A stretch of 7,097 bases of DNA from Candidatus Zhuqueibacterota bacterium 4572_119 (GTDB taxonomy: Bacteria > Zhuqueibacterota > Zhuqueibacteria > Thermofontimicrobiales > Thermofontimicrobiaceae), in NCBI GenBank assembly GCA_002084535.1, contig NBLI01000136.1, positions 1 to 7,097 on the forward strand. Direction: 5' to 3'. Positions 1 to 5,993 of this stretch are shown here, one piece after another. The position numbers and the translations under genes are program-made. The notes beneath the pieces are model-generated. The model searched no databases. It saw only the letters and a program-made list of their open reading frames with translations, and was not told where the DNA came from. How positions within the stretch are numbered: position 1 is the stretch's first letter; each line of letters begins with the position of its first letter.

Positions 1-668
1 ATGGGATCGCCTGGGTTCCGGGCTATACAGATACTTACGAAGATATGCAGGGAAAAATATATCAAAACTCCCTGATATTTGCCAGTGACCTGGATTTGAC
101 TATAGCGCCTGTGGGCTGGTCCTGGTATCGTGTCATCCGGGAAAATCCACAGATTGAATTGTTCCATTCGGACATGAGTCACGCGTCCCTTAAGGGCTCA
201 TATCTGGCAGCTTGTGTTTTTTACGCCACATTATTTCAGGAAGAATTATCATCAACTTATTATAACAGCATTCCCTCAAGTCAGGCTCAATATTTCCAAG
301 CAATTGCTTCATCTGTTGTACTGGACAGTTTAAGCCTATGGAGAATCGTTCCAACAAGCGTTAAAAAATTTAAAACAACTAAACCATCAGAGTTTGAACT
401 TTTTCAAAATTACCCCAATCCATTCAATTCGTCAACCACGATTAAATTCCATTTACCAAAACCAGCAAATATAGAATTGAAAATATTTGATATTAATGGA
501 GAATTGATTACAACAATAATTAATTCTGTTCATTATTCCCCTGGTGACCATTATATTAGATGGAATGGACGTGATGCTCAAAAAATTGAAGTCAGTTCCG
601 GATTTTATATTTGCAGATTAGAATCAAATAACACAAGCCTAACAAAAAAGCTTTTATTTTTGAAATAA
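1..668 (+). CDS. SGNH-type hydrolase C-terminal part with T9SS type A sorting domain (5' partial)
   Basis: The reading frame (first full codon at base 3) is open to the left edge, so the start, signal peptide and catalytic Ser block lie outside. The ATG at 45 is internal; residues below count from it. Seen: an SGNH-like final block, HSDMSH at 41-46, whose DxxH (D43, H46) matches the catalytic Asp-x-x-His of SGNH/GDSL hydrolases. It is followed by GSYLAACVFYATLF (51-64), a helix typical of secreted SGNH-like proteins such as the DUF4886 type. After a linker comes a C-terminal domain at about 117-207: QNYPNPFN, a beta-sandwich pattern (TTIKFHLP, IELKIFDINGELI, GFYICRL) and a KKLLFLK tail. That is a type IX secretion sorting domain, removed or anchored at the cell surface after export. 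Inference: a surface or secreted hydrolase (esterase-like), substrate unknown. G+C falls from about 47% in bases 1-240 to about 28% in 361-660. The tail assignment is firm; the enzyme class is moderate because the Ser block is not visible. Confidence 0.85.
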   Translation, partial: GIAWVPGYTDTYEDMQGKIYQNSLIFASDLDLTIAPVGWSWYRVIRENPQIELFHSDMSHASLKGSYLAACVFYATLFQEELSSTYYNSIPSSQAQYFQAIASSVVLDSLSLWRIVPTSVKKFKTTKPSEFELFQNYPNPFNSSTTIKFHLPKPANIELKIFDINGELITTIINSVHYSPGDHYIRWNGRDAQKIEVSSGFYICRLESNNTSLTKKLLFLK

Positions 669-697
669 TCACTGATACAAAAGATTAAAACTATTTT

Positions 698-703
698 AGA
701 GGA
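698..703 (+). promoter_or_regulatory. Shine-Dalgarno AGAGGA deciding the start of the 709 gene
   Basis: AGAGGA lies 5 nt before the ATG at 709 but overlaps the in-frame upstream ATG at 703. Normal spacing therefore favours 709 as the true start, making the product two residues shorter than the longest reading frame. Confidence 0.65.
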
Positions 704-708
704 TGACT

Positions 709-1152
709 ATGAAATCATTAAAATTTTCCATTTTTTGCTTAGTGATTTTTTTAATGGTATTTTCTTTTCAATGCAGCCAACAATTAACAAATACTAAAGA
801 TATAATCAATAACTCTGTACCAGCAGACGATAGTTACCAAATCAGCGCCTCCTCTATTGTGGGTTACTGGCGTAACGCGAATGATGGATTGGAAACGCAT
901 ATTACAGAAGTGGGTACAAATTCATGGGGTTCGGGCAGCTTTAAGGATATGAACGGGAATATGGTGCCCGCGGGAAAGTTCCGAAATATCCGGTATTTAG
1001 GCAAAAATAAATGGGAATGTTTGCAGTACCGGCACTCCCCCACCCTGATATACCCGGAAGATAAATCAAGAATATCCTGGGAGAACACCATCATCGAGAT
1101 GCTCAATAAAAATACTTTTAAGATTGGAAATACATTATATTACCGCTATTAA
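709..1152 (+). CDS. small predicted lipoprotein, unknown function
   Basis: 147 residues from ATG 709, chosen over the in-frame ATG 703 because AGAGGA at 698-703 is correctly spaced only for 709. The N-terminus is MKSLKFSIF followed by a hydrophobic stretch ending SFQC at Cys22, then SQQ. This looks like a lipoprotein signal, although Gln just before the Cys is not a standard lipobox residue. A polar linker (about 23-45) leads to a compact domain of about 100 residues rich in Gly, Trp and alternating hydrophobics (VGYWRN, NSWGSGSFKD, NKWECLQY, TLYYRY at the C-terminus). This suggests a small beta-barrel or beta-sandwich. I do not recognise the family. Bases 841-1080, coding for the domain, are about 47% G+C, while the signal and linker are 25-30%. 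It lies 40 nt after the sorting-domain gene and 51 nt before the repeat lipoprotein. Coding status is well supported; function is unknown. Confidence 0.8.
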   Translation: MKSLKFSIFCLVIFLMVFSFQCSQQLTNTKDIINNSVPADDSYQISASSIVGYWRNANDGLETHITEVGTNSWGSGSFKDMNGNMVPAGKFRNIRYLGKNKWECLQYRHSPTLIYPEDKSRISWENTIIEMLNKNTFKIGNTLYYRY

Positions 1153-1458
1153 TCAGAGCTGTTTATTTTCTTATTACAAATACCAATATAGGGATTATCA
1201 AAGATGAAACACTCGAAATCATATTTTATTTTCCTGATTTATTTTTTTCTCATACCATGTCTCTTTTTTTTCTGCAAAGACAGATCTACCACACAAACAA
1301 CATCCAAGGGACAGGAATACCGATTATTTAAACTTCACTATGAAAACTCCAGCGGAGAAAAGGGTGTCACAACATTTGATTCTGACAAAGACGGGAATCT
1401 GACTGTTGCAGTTTGGGAGCTATTGGATGGCAGCCGCAGCTCAATAAATTTCTACACT

Positions 1459-2180
1459 TATGATAAAAATGGTAATCTTGAAAAAAAATATCGTGAATTT
1501 TCTGACAGTCTTTTTTCTACACAACTTTATGAATATGACAGTAAAGGAAATCTGATTTACCAATCATACGAACGCTCTGATGGTCGTAAGGGCAGCACGA
1601 TGAAAATAACAACCTCATCAAAGAATATTGGGATTTTTCAGGAACCTGGAATCAGACCTTCCGCTATGAATACGTCGTCCGGGAAACCAACAATATCGAA
1701 CCTTATACATCAGGAAATGTTTTTATTACAAATCCCGAATACAGGGTTACGGCTGAAAAATATGATTATTCAAATATAACAGGAGGTCCTTCCGAATATG
1801 AATATGATGATGAAGGTAAATTGAGAAAGAAGATTTTCAGGCGTTCTGACGGGCTTTCTACCGAAACCCATTATTTATATGACCATAAAAACAGACTGAT
1901 CAAATCCTACCGGCAATATTCGAGCGGGCTTTCGGCAATTTGCGATTACGATTATTTTGAAAATAGAAAATTGAAACAAAAAATTCTCAAACGATCTGAC
2001 GGTGCTTTGAGCCGTGAAACCTATCAATATGATGAGCGAGGTTTGCTGATTTCTGCCAATTATGATAATATGGATTTTTGGCTCACTGGCGAAATTCACT
2101 TTGTATATGATAAAAATGATCTTCTACAAAATGGATATTATAAAGGCAAGAACAGTAAAAAGGCTGTGATTACCTTTTCA
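1459..2180 (+). repeat. array of 75-nt (25-residue) YD-type repeats
   Basis: The Tyr-Asp (or equivalent) codons starting each unit fall at 1459 (YDKNGNL), 1534 (YDSKGNL), about 1596 (damaged, DENNNLI), 1803 (YDDEGKL), 1878 (YDHKNRL), 1953 (YFENRKL), 2028 (YDERGLL) and 2106 (YDKNDLL). A weak last unit lies near 2175. Intact neighbours are 75 nt apart (78 for the 2028-2106 pair). The 1596-1803 interval is longer (207 nt) and holds an inserted loop with weak repeat character. Similarity is at protein level; the DNA copies are diverged. Confidence 0.8.
1585..1598 (+). other. frameshift site: inferred net 13-nt loss within one repeat unit
   Basis: In intact units the SDG signature is followed by 8 residues and then Tyr-Asp, so 27 nt are expected between SDG (ending 1584) and the next Asp (1599). 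Only 14 nt are present. The distance between unit starts is 62 nt instead of 75. A loss of 13 nt accounts for both the spacing and the change from frame A to frame B. Frame B has a stop at 1587-1589, so the switch cannot lie further upstream. Confidence 0.75.
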
Positions 2181-2415
2181 AATGATATAAACAAAAACGT
2201 AATCAGGATTCATTGGGATTTTTCAGATAGTAAAACGCAGACTTATATTTTTGATTACGAGAAAATTAGATAATTTTCATGGTATCATTTGAAGAAAAAT
2301 TATGACCTTACTAAAAAATATTTATTGCCCATTTTTCGATCACAAATATGCTTTCAAAAAATGACTCCAAGTTATCAAAATTTCAATTTCATAATTTAAA
2401 AACAATAATTTGAAA

Positions 2416-3522
2416 ATGAAACAGGTAATGAAAATAACTCTATTTGTTTTGATGTTCGGCATTCTGAATTTATTTTGCTCACAGCAGCCACAAGTCAAAA
2501 ATATTACTTTCAAACAGGAATTGACAATTGGGCAGAATACCGAATTAGAGGGTGGATGGTTCAATTCGCTAAAGGATTTTTATGTTGATAAAGACGGTCA
2601 AATATATTGTGCTGACGGAAGCGACCAAAAGATCAAAGTTTTTGATCGTTCAGGAAATCCAGTTTTCCAATTCGGGCAAAAAGGTCAGGGACCAGGGGAT
2701 TTTGCCTTTCCAAATGCTATTGTTGTTTCCAAAAATGATGAAATATATGTTGCTGATATGGGATTAAGGAATATTGCTAAATTCACCAAAAATGGAAAAT
2801 TCATAAATTCAGTTAAAATCGGAATGCCAGTGATCCGTGTTGGTATGTTTGATTCCGGTCATTTGGTCATTGAGATTGCAAAAATAGACAGGCACAAGGA
2901 AATAACTCAATCAATTTTTGAGTTGCGCCTGTATGACGCGGAATTGAATGTGCTAAAAAATTCAATTTACGAAAGACCGGTAGAACATTATGCCTGGATT
3001 ACAACCAATGACCAAGGACAGGCAGTAACCCAAAAAATCCCCTTTGCCCCACAAATCGTTTGGAACGTAATTGGGGACAGGTTATATGTTGGATACAACG
3101 CTGAATATAAAATTTCTGTTTTCGATGATAATGGTAATTTCATTACTGAAATCATTAAACAAGCCGAACAGCAAAAAGTACCGGTAAAGGCTAAAACCGA
3201 ATGGATTGAAACCACGATAGAAAGATTCTCCGGCAGAGCTAATTTTATGCCCGGAATCATGAAGAGAAGTATGGAAAAAATTTCGTTCCCTAAATTTATG
3301 CCGGCTTTCACTTCAATAGCTCAACTACCTGATGGATTTGTTGTTTTTGAAAATTCATTGGATCAGGGCATCATGGGGATGCTTTACAAAAAAAATTATG
3401 AAGAAATCCAAAAGGCAATCTTTAGTTTTGATGGTTTCAAATATTTTCATGGGAAATTTTATAAAATCATCAGGAGCGAAGATGAGCCGGTGAGGCTAAT
3501 TCGTTATAGTTTAGTGGAATAG
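2416..3522 (+). CDS. 6-bladed beta-propeller (NHL-like) lipoprotein
   Basis: 368 residues from ATG 2416. The frame extends to a TTG at 2410, and ATG 2428 is an alternative; none has a clear SD, and all keep the signal. The N-terminus is a short basic start plus hydrophobic stretch ending NLFC (Cys21), then SQQ: a lipoprotein signal with an unusual Phe before the Cys. The mature protein begins with NHL-type blades: LKDFYVDKDGQIYCAD, then IKVFDRSGNPVFQFG (about 52-88), the GQKGQGPGDFAFP turn (about 87-99) and AIVVSKNDEIYVADMG (about 101-116). The GxGPGxF turn is characteristic of the FCB family annotated as 6-bladed beta-propeller (BF3164-like). The second half is more diverged, with a blade at ISVFDDNGNFITEI, a helical segment and the closing strand RLIRYSLVE. 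Known members are envelope proteins mostly of unknown function; no catalytic residues are expected. Inference: a periplasmic or surface binding/scaffold propeller. It follows the largest gap in the window (142 nt). Confidence 0.85.
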   Translation: MKQVMKITLFVLMFGILNLFCSQQPQVKNITFKQELTIGQNTELEGGWFNSLKDFYVDKDGQIYCADGSDQKIKVFDRSGNPVFQFGQKGQGPGDFAFPNAIVVSKNDEIYVADMGLRNIAKFTKNGKFINSVKIGMPVIRVGMFDSGHLVIEIAKIDRHKEITQSIFELRLYDAELNVLKNSIYERPVEHYAWITTNDQGQAVTQKIPFAPQIVWNVIGDRLYVGYNAEYKISVFDDNGNFITEIIKQAEQQKVPVKAKTEWIETTIERFSGRANFMPGIMKRSMEKISFPKFMPAFTSIAQLPDGFVVFENSLDQGIMGMLYKKNYEEIQKAIFSFDGFKYFHGKFYKIIRSEDEPVRLIRYSLVE

Positions 3523-3600
3523 CCAACAGTAAATAAATACACGAAAAATATTAAAAATCATAAAATTCTCCAGCTTGACTATTAATTACTGGAAAATCCT

Positions 3601-4512
3601 ATGAAAATTTTTGTTCTTCATATCCAATTTTTTCTTTTTATTGTTTTGTTGCCTTCAGGTTGTGCTCAAAAGATTAGTTCCCAACATTTTTATGGACAAT
3701 ATCTCGGACAAAATCCACCGAAAGCTGTGCCAATTATTTTTGCCAAAGGGATTGTTAAAAACTGCATCTCTTTTACACCTGATGGAAACGAGTGCTATTT
3801 TAGGGGAAACACTCCGGGGAAAATAATGTTTATGAAACTGATAAAAGATAACTGGACGACCCCACAAGTCGTCCCTTTCTCGATTAACTCAGCCAATGAT
3901 ATGAATCCTCATTTATCACCGGACGGAAATACACTTGCCTTTGCTTCAAACAGATCAAATATTAATGAAGGAAACAATAAAAATAGCGTGGACATCTTTG
4001 TTGCTGTGAGAACTGCAAACGGTTGGGAGCAGCCAAAATATCCGGGCGATTGCATCAACTCAAAAGATACAGATGGACATCCAACTTTATCAAGCAATGG
4101 GAATTTATATTTTTTCTCTAACCGAAATGGAGACAATGATATTTTTTATTCAAAACTTGTGAAAGGGCAGTACGCAGAACCAAGGATTATGTGCAAAGCA
4201 ATAAATTCGGATTATGATGAAGTTGATCCACTCATTGCGGCAGATGAAAGTTTCATCATTTTTTGTGTCCGAGACAAAAGTGATGGATTTGGCAAAAATG
4301 ATCTTTACATTAGCTTTCAAAATAAGGATGGTACATGGACGCAAGCTAAAAACATGGGAAATAAAATAAATACAGCAGCGGAAGAACTTTTTCCAGGGAT
4401 TTCTCCTGACGGAAAATACCTGTTTTTTACAAGCTCGAGGAAAGGCAATTATTATACGTATTGGATGGATACGAAAATAATTAATAATCTAAAATCTAAT
4501 ATTATGCGATAG
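3601..4512 (+). CDS. PD40/TolB-type beta-propeller lipoprotein (first of a tandem pair)
   Basis: 303 residues; GGA at 3591-3593 lies 7 nt before the ATG. The signal ends in a standard lipobox, LPSGC (Cys21). Mature protein: linker YLGQNPPKAVPIIFAKGIV (34-52, matching the FCB propeller family that opens with PP..P.iFapGIv), then PD40 blades with the xxSPDGxxxxFxSxR signature. These are FTPDGNECYF (58-67), LSPDGNTLAFASNR (105-118), LSSNGNLYFFSNR (163-175), a degenerate blade AADESFIIFCVR (213-224) and ISPDGKYLFFTSSR (267-280). Between blades lie the usual Gly-Trp strands (NGWEQPKYPG, GTWTQAKNMG). The closing YWMDTKII (287-294) is the family's terminal strand. PD40 propellers bind proteins or ligands in the envelope, as in TolB; no catalytic role is evident. 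The next gene, a paralog, starts 17 nt after the stop. Domain call is strong; biological role is unknown. Confidence 0.9.
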   Translation: MKIFVLHIQFFLFIVLLPSGCAQKISSQHFYGQYLGQNPPKAVPIIFAKGIVKNCISFTPDGNECYFRGNTPGKIMFMKLIKDNWTTPQVVPFSINSANDMNPHLSPDGNTLAFASNRSNINEGNNKNSVDIFVAVRTANGWEQPKYPGDCINSKDTDGHPTLSSNGNLYFFSNRNGDNDIFYSKLVKGQYAEPRIMCKAINSDYDEVDPLIAADESFIIFCVRDKSDGFGKNDLYISFQNKDGTWTQAKNMGNKINTAAEELFPGISPDGKYLFFTSSRKGNYYTYWMDTKIINNLKSNIMR

Positions 4513-4515
4513 AAT

Positions 4516-4523
4516 AGAAAGGA
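4516..4523 (+). promoter_or_regulatory. Shine-Dalgarno AGAAAGGA setting a TTG start at 4530
   Basis: AGAAAGGA in the 17-nt gap between the PD40 genes ends 6 nt before TTG 4530. It is among the best SD matches in the window, and no ATG occurs in frame until well inside the signal peptide. Confidence 0.75.
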
Positions 4524-4529
4524 ACGACT

Positions 4530-5483
4530 TTGAAAAAACTGATTATTGCCTTACATTTACTTTTATCATTCATGTTAGTTATTAATAGTTGTATAAAAGA
4601 AAATGATTTTCCCGCGCCAAAAACCATTTATCCCGGCTTGCATCTACCGGGAAAAAAACCTCAGGTTTTTGCTCCGGGAATTGTCAATACCGAAGACAAA
4701 ATTCATAGCTGCGTCGCGATCGCGCCGGATGGTAAAGAAATTTACTGGTCACGGTTTTCTACTATTTCCGGTATCAGTCAGGAAAGAATTTGGTTCATAA
4801 AATTCGAAGACGGAACATGGACCCAACCAGGACTCGCCCCCTTTTCATCGGAATACAGAGAAGGCGGACCCCGTTTTTCACATAATGGCAAACGTCTTTT
4901 CTTTACTTCATGTAAACCCAAACATAAAAATGATGAAACAACTGACGCGAATATTTGGTTTGTTGAAAAAACAGAAGATGGATGGAAGGCTCCTATTCAA
5001 CTTGATTCCAAAATAAATACTGAATTTCAAGAATGGTTTCCAACGATAGCAAAAAGCGGTAACATATACTATATGTTCCGGGGTGAAGAAAAAAACAGAT
5101 TATGGGATATTTACTGCTCAAAATTTGCCAATGGAAAATATTCAGAGCCGATAAAACTTGGCGAAGAAATTAACACTCAATACGTTGACGCGTTCCCCTT
5201 TATCGATCCCGATGAAAAATTCTTAATTTTTTATTCCGAAAAACCAGGCGGTTTCTGTGAACATGGAGAATTGTATATAAGTTTTAAAGAGAAAGACGGT
5301 GGTTGGACAAACGCAAAAAATTTAGGCAAACACATAAACAGGTCATTCACCAGGTTTCCGGGAATTTCTCCCGATAGGAATTTTTTCTTTTTTTCTAATC
5401 TCAAGGATGAAAAAGAAATCCTTTATTGGGCGGACAAATCAATTATAGATAAAACGCAGGGTGTTGAAAAATTCAATTTTTGA
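4530..5483 (+). CDS. PD40/TolB-type beta-propeller lipoprotein (second of pair, TTG start)
   Basis: 317 residues starting at TTG 4530. Support: AGAAAGGA 6 nt upstream, and only this start gives a full signal (MKKLIIALHLLLSF, lipobox INSC, Cys21). The next Met, residue 15, is inside the hydrophobic core. The mature part parallels the preceding gene in order and spacing: PGKKPQVFAPGIV (40-52), IAPDGKEIYWSR (64-75), FSHNGKRLFFTS (116-127), IAKSGNIYYMFR (173-184), IDPDEKFLIFYSEK (225-238) and ISPDRNFFFFSN (279-290). It closes with ILYWADKSII (297-306). Strands such as ELYISFKEKDGGWTNAKNLG match the first paralog closely (LYISF..KDG.WT.AKN.G). Several blades have lost the canonical SPDG turn (SHNG, AKSG, DPDE, SPDR). 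A Cys five residues before the first PDG (Cys61 here, Cys55 in the paralog) is shared. Lipid-anchored envelope propeller, ligand unknown, probably co-transcribed with the paralog. Confidence 0.9.
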   Translation: MKKLIIALHLLLSFMLVINSCIKENDFPAPKTIYPGLHLPGKKPQVFAPGIVNTEDKIHSCVAIAPDGKEIYWSRFSTISGISQERIWFIKFEDGTWTQPGLAPFSSEYREGGPRFSHNGKRLFFTSCKPKHKNDETTDANIWFVEKTEDGWKAPIQLDSKINTEFQEWFPTIAKSGNIYYMFRGEEKNRLWDIYCSKFANGKYSEPIKLGEEINTQYVDAFPFIDPDEKFLIFYSEKPGGFCEHGELYISFKEKDGGWTNAKNLGKHINRSFTRFPGISPDRNFFFFSNLKDEKEILYWADKSIIDKTQGVEKFNF

Positions 5484-5513
5484 CAAACCAGCTAAAAAAT
5501 ATAGGAAGTCAAA

Positions 5514-5909
5514 ATGTTAAAGAAAATAGAAGCAGCCAATGACATCTCAATCGAAATCAGGATACTTTTACTTTCTGTTGGGTTAATTGTTTTTGGCTTT
5601 GCGGGTTTTTTTGCCTTTCATGATTTTGGGACACATTACTTTTTTGCTCATATTGGAGGATTGGGTATTATCGGGCATATTGGTTGCTGGGCAGGTATTA
5701 TTGCCCGCAATAAAGGTTATAGCTATTGGAAAGCATTTTTATGGGGATTTATTTTTCCCACATTTATTGGAATTGTTTCTGTACTTTTTGTTCATGCGCT
5801 TGGAGAACGGGGTTGTGGAGGAATAGTAAGCATCATCGCGGCGATTTTTATTGTTATATACTATCTCTTTACTCGAAAAAAGCCCGCCAAAGATCAGTTT
5901 AAACCCTGA
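5514..5909 (+). CDS. small four-helix integral membrane protein, unknown function
   Basis: 131 residues from ATG 5514, with AGGAAG at 5503-5508 five nt upstream. No cleavable signal is apparent. Four hydrophobic segments are visible at about 16-35, 43-64, 73-95 and 101-119. A charged cytoplasmic-type N-terminus (MLKKIEAANDISIEIR) and basic C-terminal tail (RKKPAKDQFK) suggest both ends face the cytoplasm. The loop ARNKGYSYWKAFLWGF (64-79) resembles a pattern I associate with small membrane proteins (RNKGxSxWxxFxxGxxxxP) that are usually annotated as hypothetical. His residues (H36, H41, H46, H55) cluster around TM1-TM2; a metal or haem role is speculation only. It lies 30 nt after the second PD40 gene and 84 nt before the hydrolase gene. 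Possibly co-transcribed with the PD40 pair. Real gene likely; family not identified. Confidence 0.75.
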   Translation: MLKKIEAANDISIEIRILLLSVGLIVFGFAGFFAFHDFGTHYFFAHIGGLGIIGHIGCWAGIIARNKGYSYWKAFLWGFIFPTFIGIVSVLFVHALGERGCGGIVSIIAAIFIVIYYLFTRKKPAKDQFKP

Positions 5910-5993
5910 GAAACTCGTAAAAAGCGAACACAAAGAAAATAGAAATAACATATTGTAGGCGTAAAACTATTTCAAAAATATTCTGGAGATAAA

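Larger units (their letters stand above)
1204..2273 (+). pseudogene. YD-repeat (RHS-like) lipoprotein gene broken by a frameshift
   Basis: Two open frames form one gene. Frame A runs from ATG 1204 to TAA 1777-1779. Frame B is open from 1590 to TAA 2271-2273. The YD-repeat pattern is in frame A up to about 1584 and continues in frame B from 1599 (DENNNLIKEYWDF), so frame A codons after about 1598 are out of phase. Residues 1-24 look like a lipoprotein signal (hydrophobic stretch ending LFFFC, Cys24), with a weak GGGA 9 nt upstream as the only SD candidate. The body carries degenerate 25-residue units (YDxxGNLxxxYxxxSDGxxSxxxxY), like the YD/RHS-type repeats of surface proteins; no toxin tip domain is present. 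Restored length would be about 360 residues. As written, translation yields 191 residues, the last 60 or so unrelated to the repeat. A DSDKDG segment at 59-64 resembles a DxDxDG calcium loop. A recent pseudogene or an assembly error are both possible; the start codon and both frames look otherwise intact. Confidence 0.85.

Noticed and set aside
1781..1786. AGGAGG just after the premature TAA at 1777-1779, looking like a strong SD for a second gene
   Set aside because: The ATG it would serve (1798) is in the wrong frame and stops at 1822-1824; the frame-B TTG at 1821 is 34 nt away. In frame B the same bases are ordinary Gly-Gly coding sequence, so it is probably coincidence.
2270..2303. Inverted repeat ATAATTTTC / GAAAAATTAT at the end of the repeat gene, a possible terminator
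   Set aside because: The stem is almost entirely A-T with one bulge, a 15-nt loop and no following T run; it is within chance expectation in AT-rich DNA.
2988..3311. 107-codon open frame on the - strand
   Set aside because: Lies antisense within the 6-bladed propeller gene, has no recognisable domain, and the + strand frame is clearly coding.
3575..3580. TTGACT resembling a -35 box upstream of 3601
   Set aside because: No -10-like hexamer at 16-18 nt spacing; the position would fall on the start codon.
3569..3593. TCCAG / CTGGA hairpin that could hide the GGA ribosome site of the first PD40 gene
   Set aside because: It has only 5 pairs with a 15-nt loop and no sign of a paired alternative structure; too weak to call.
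4715..4724. 10-bp palindrome CGCGATCGCG containing GCGATCGC
   Set aside because: It is a single copy inside the second PD40 coding sequence; no array or intergenic copies are seen in the window.
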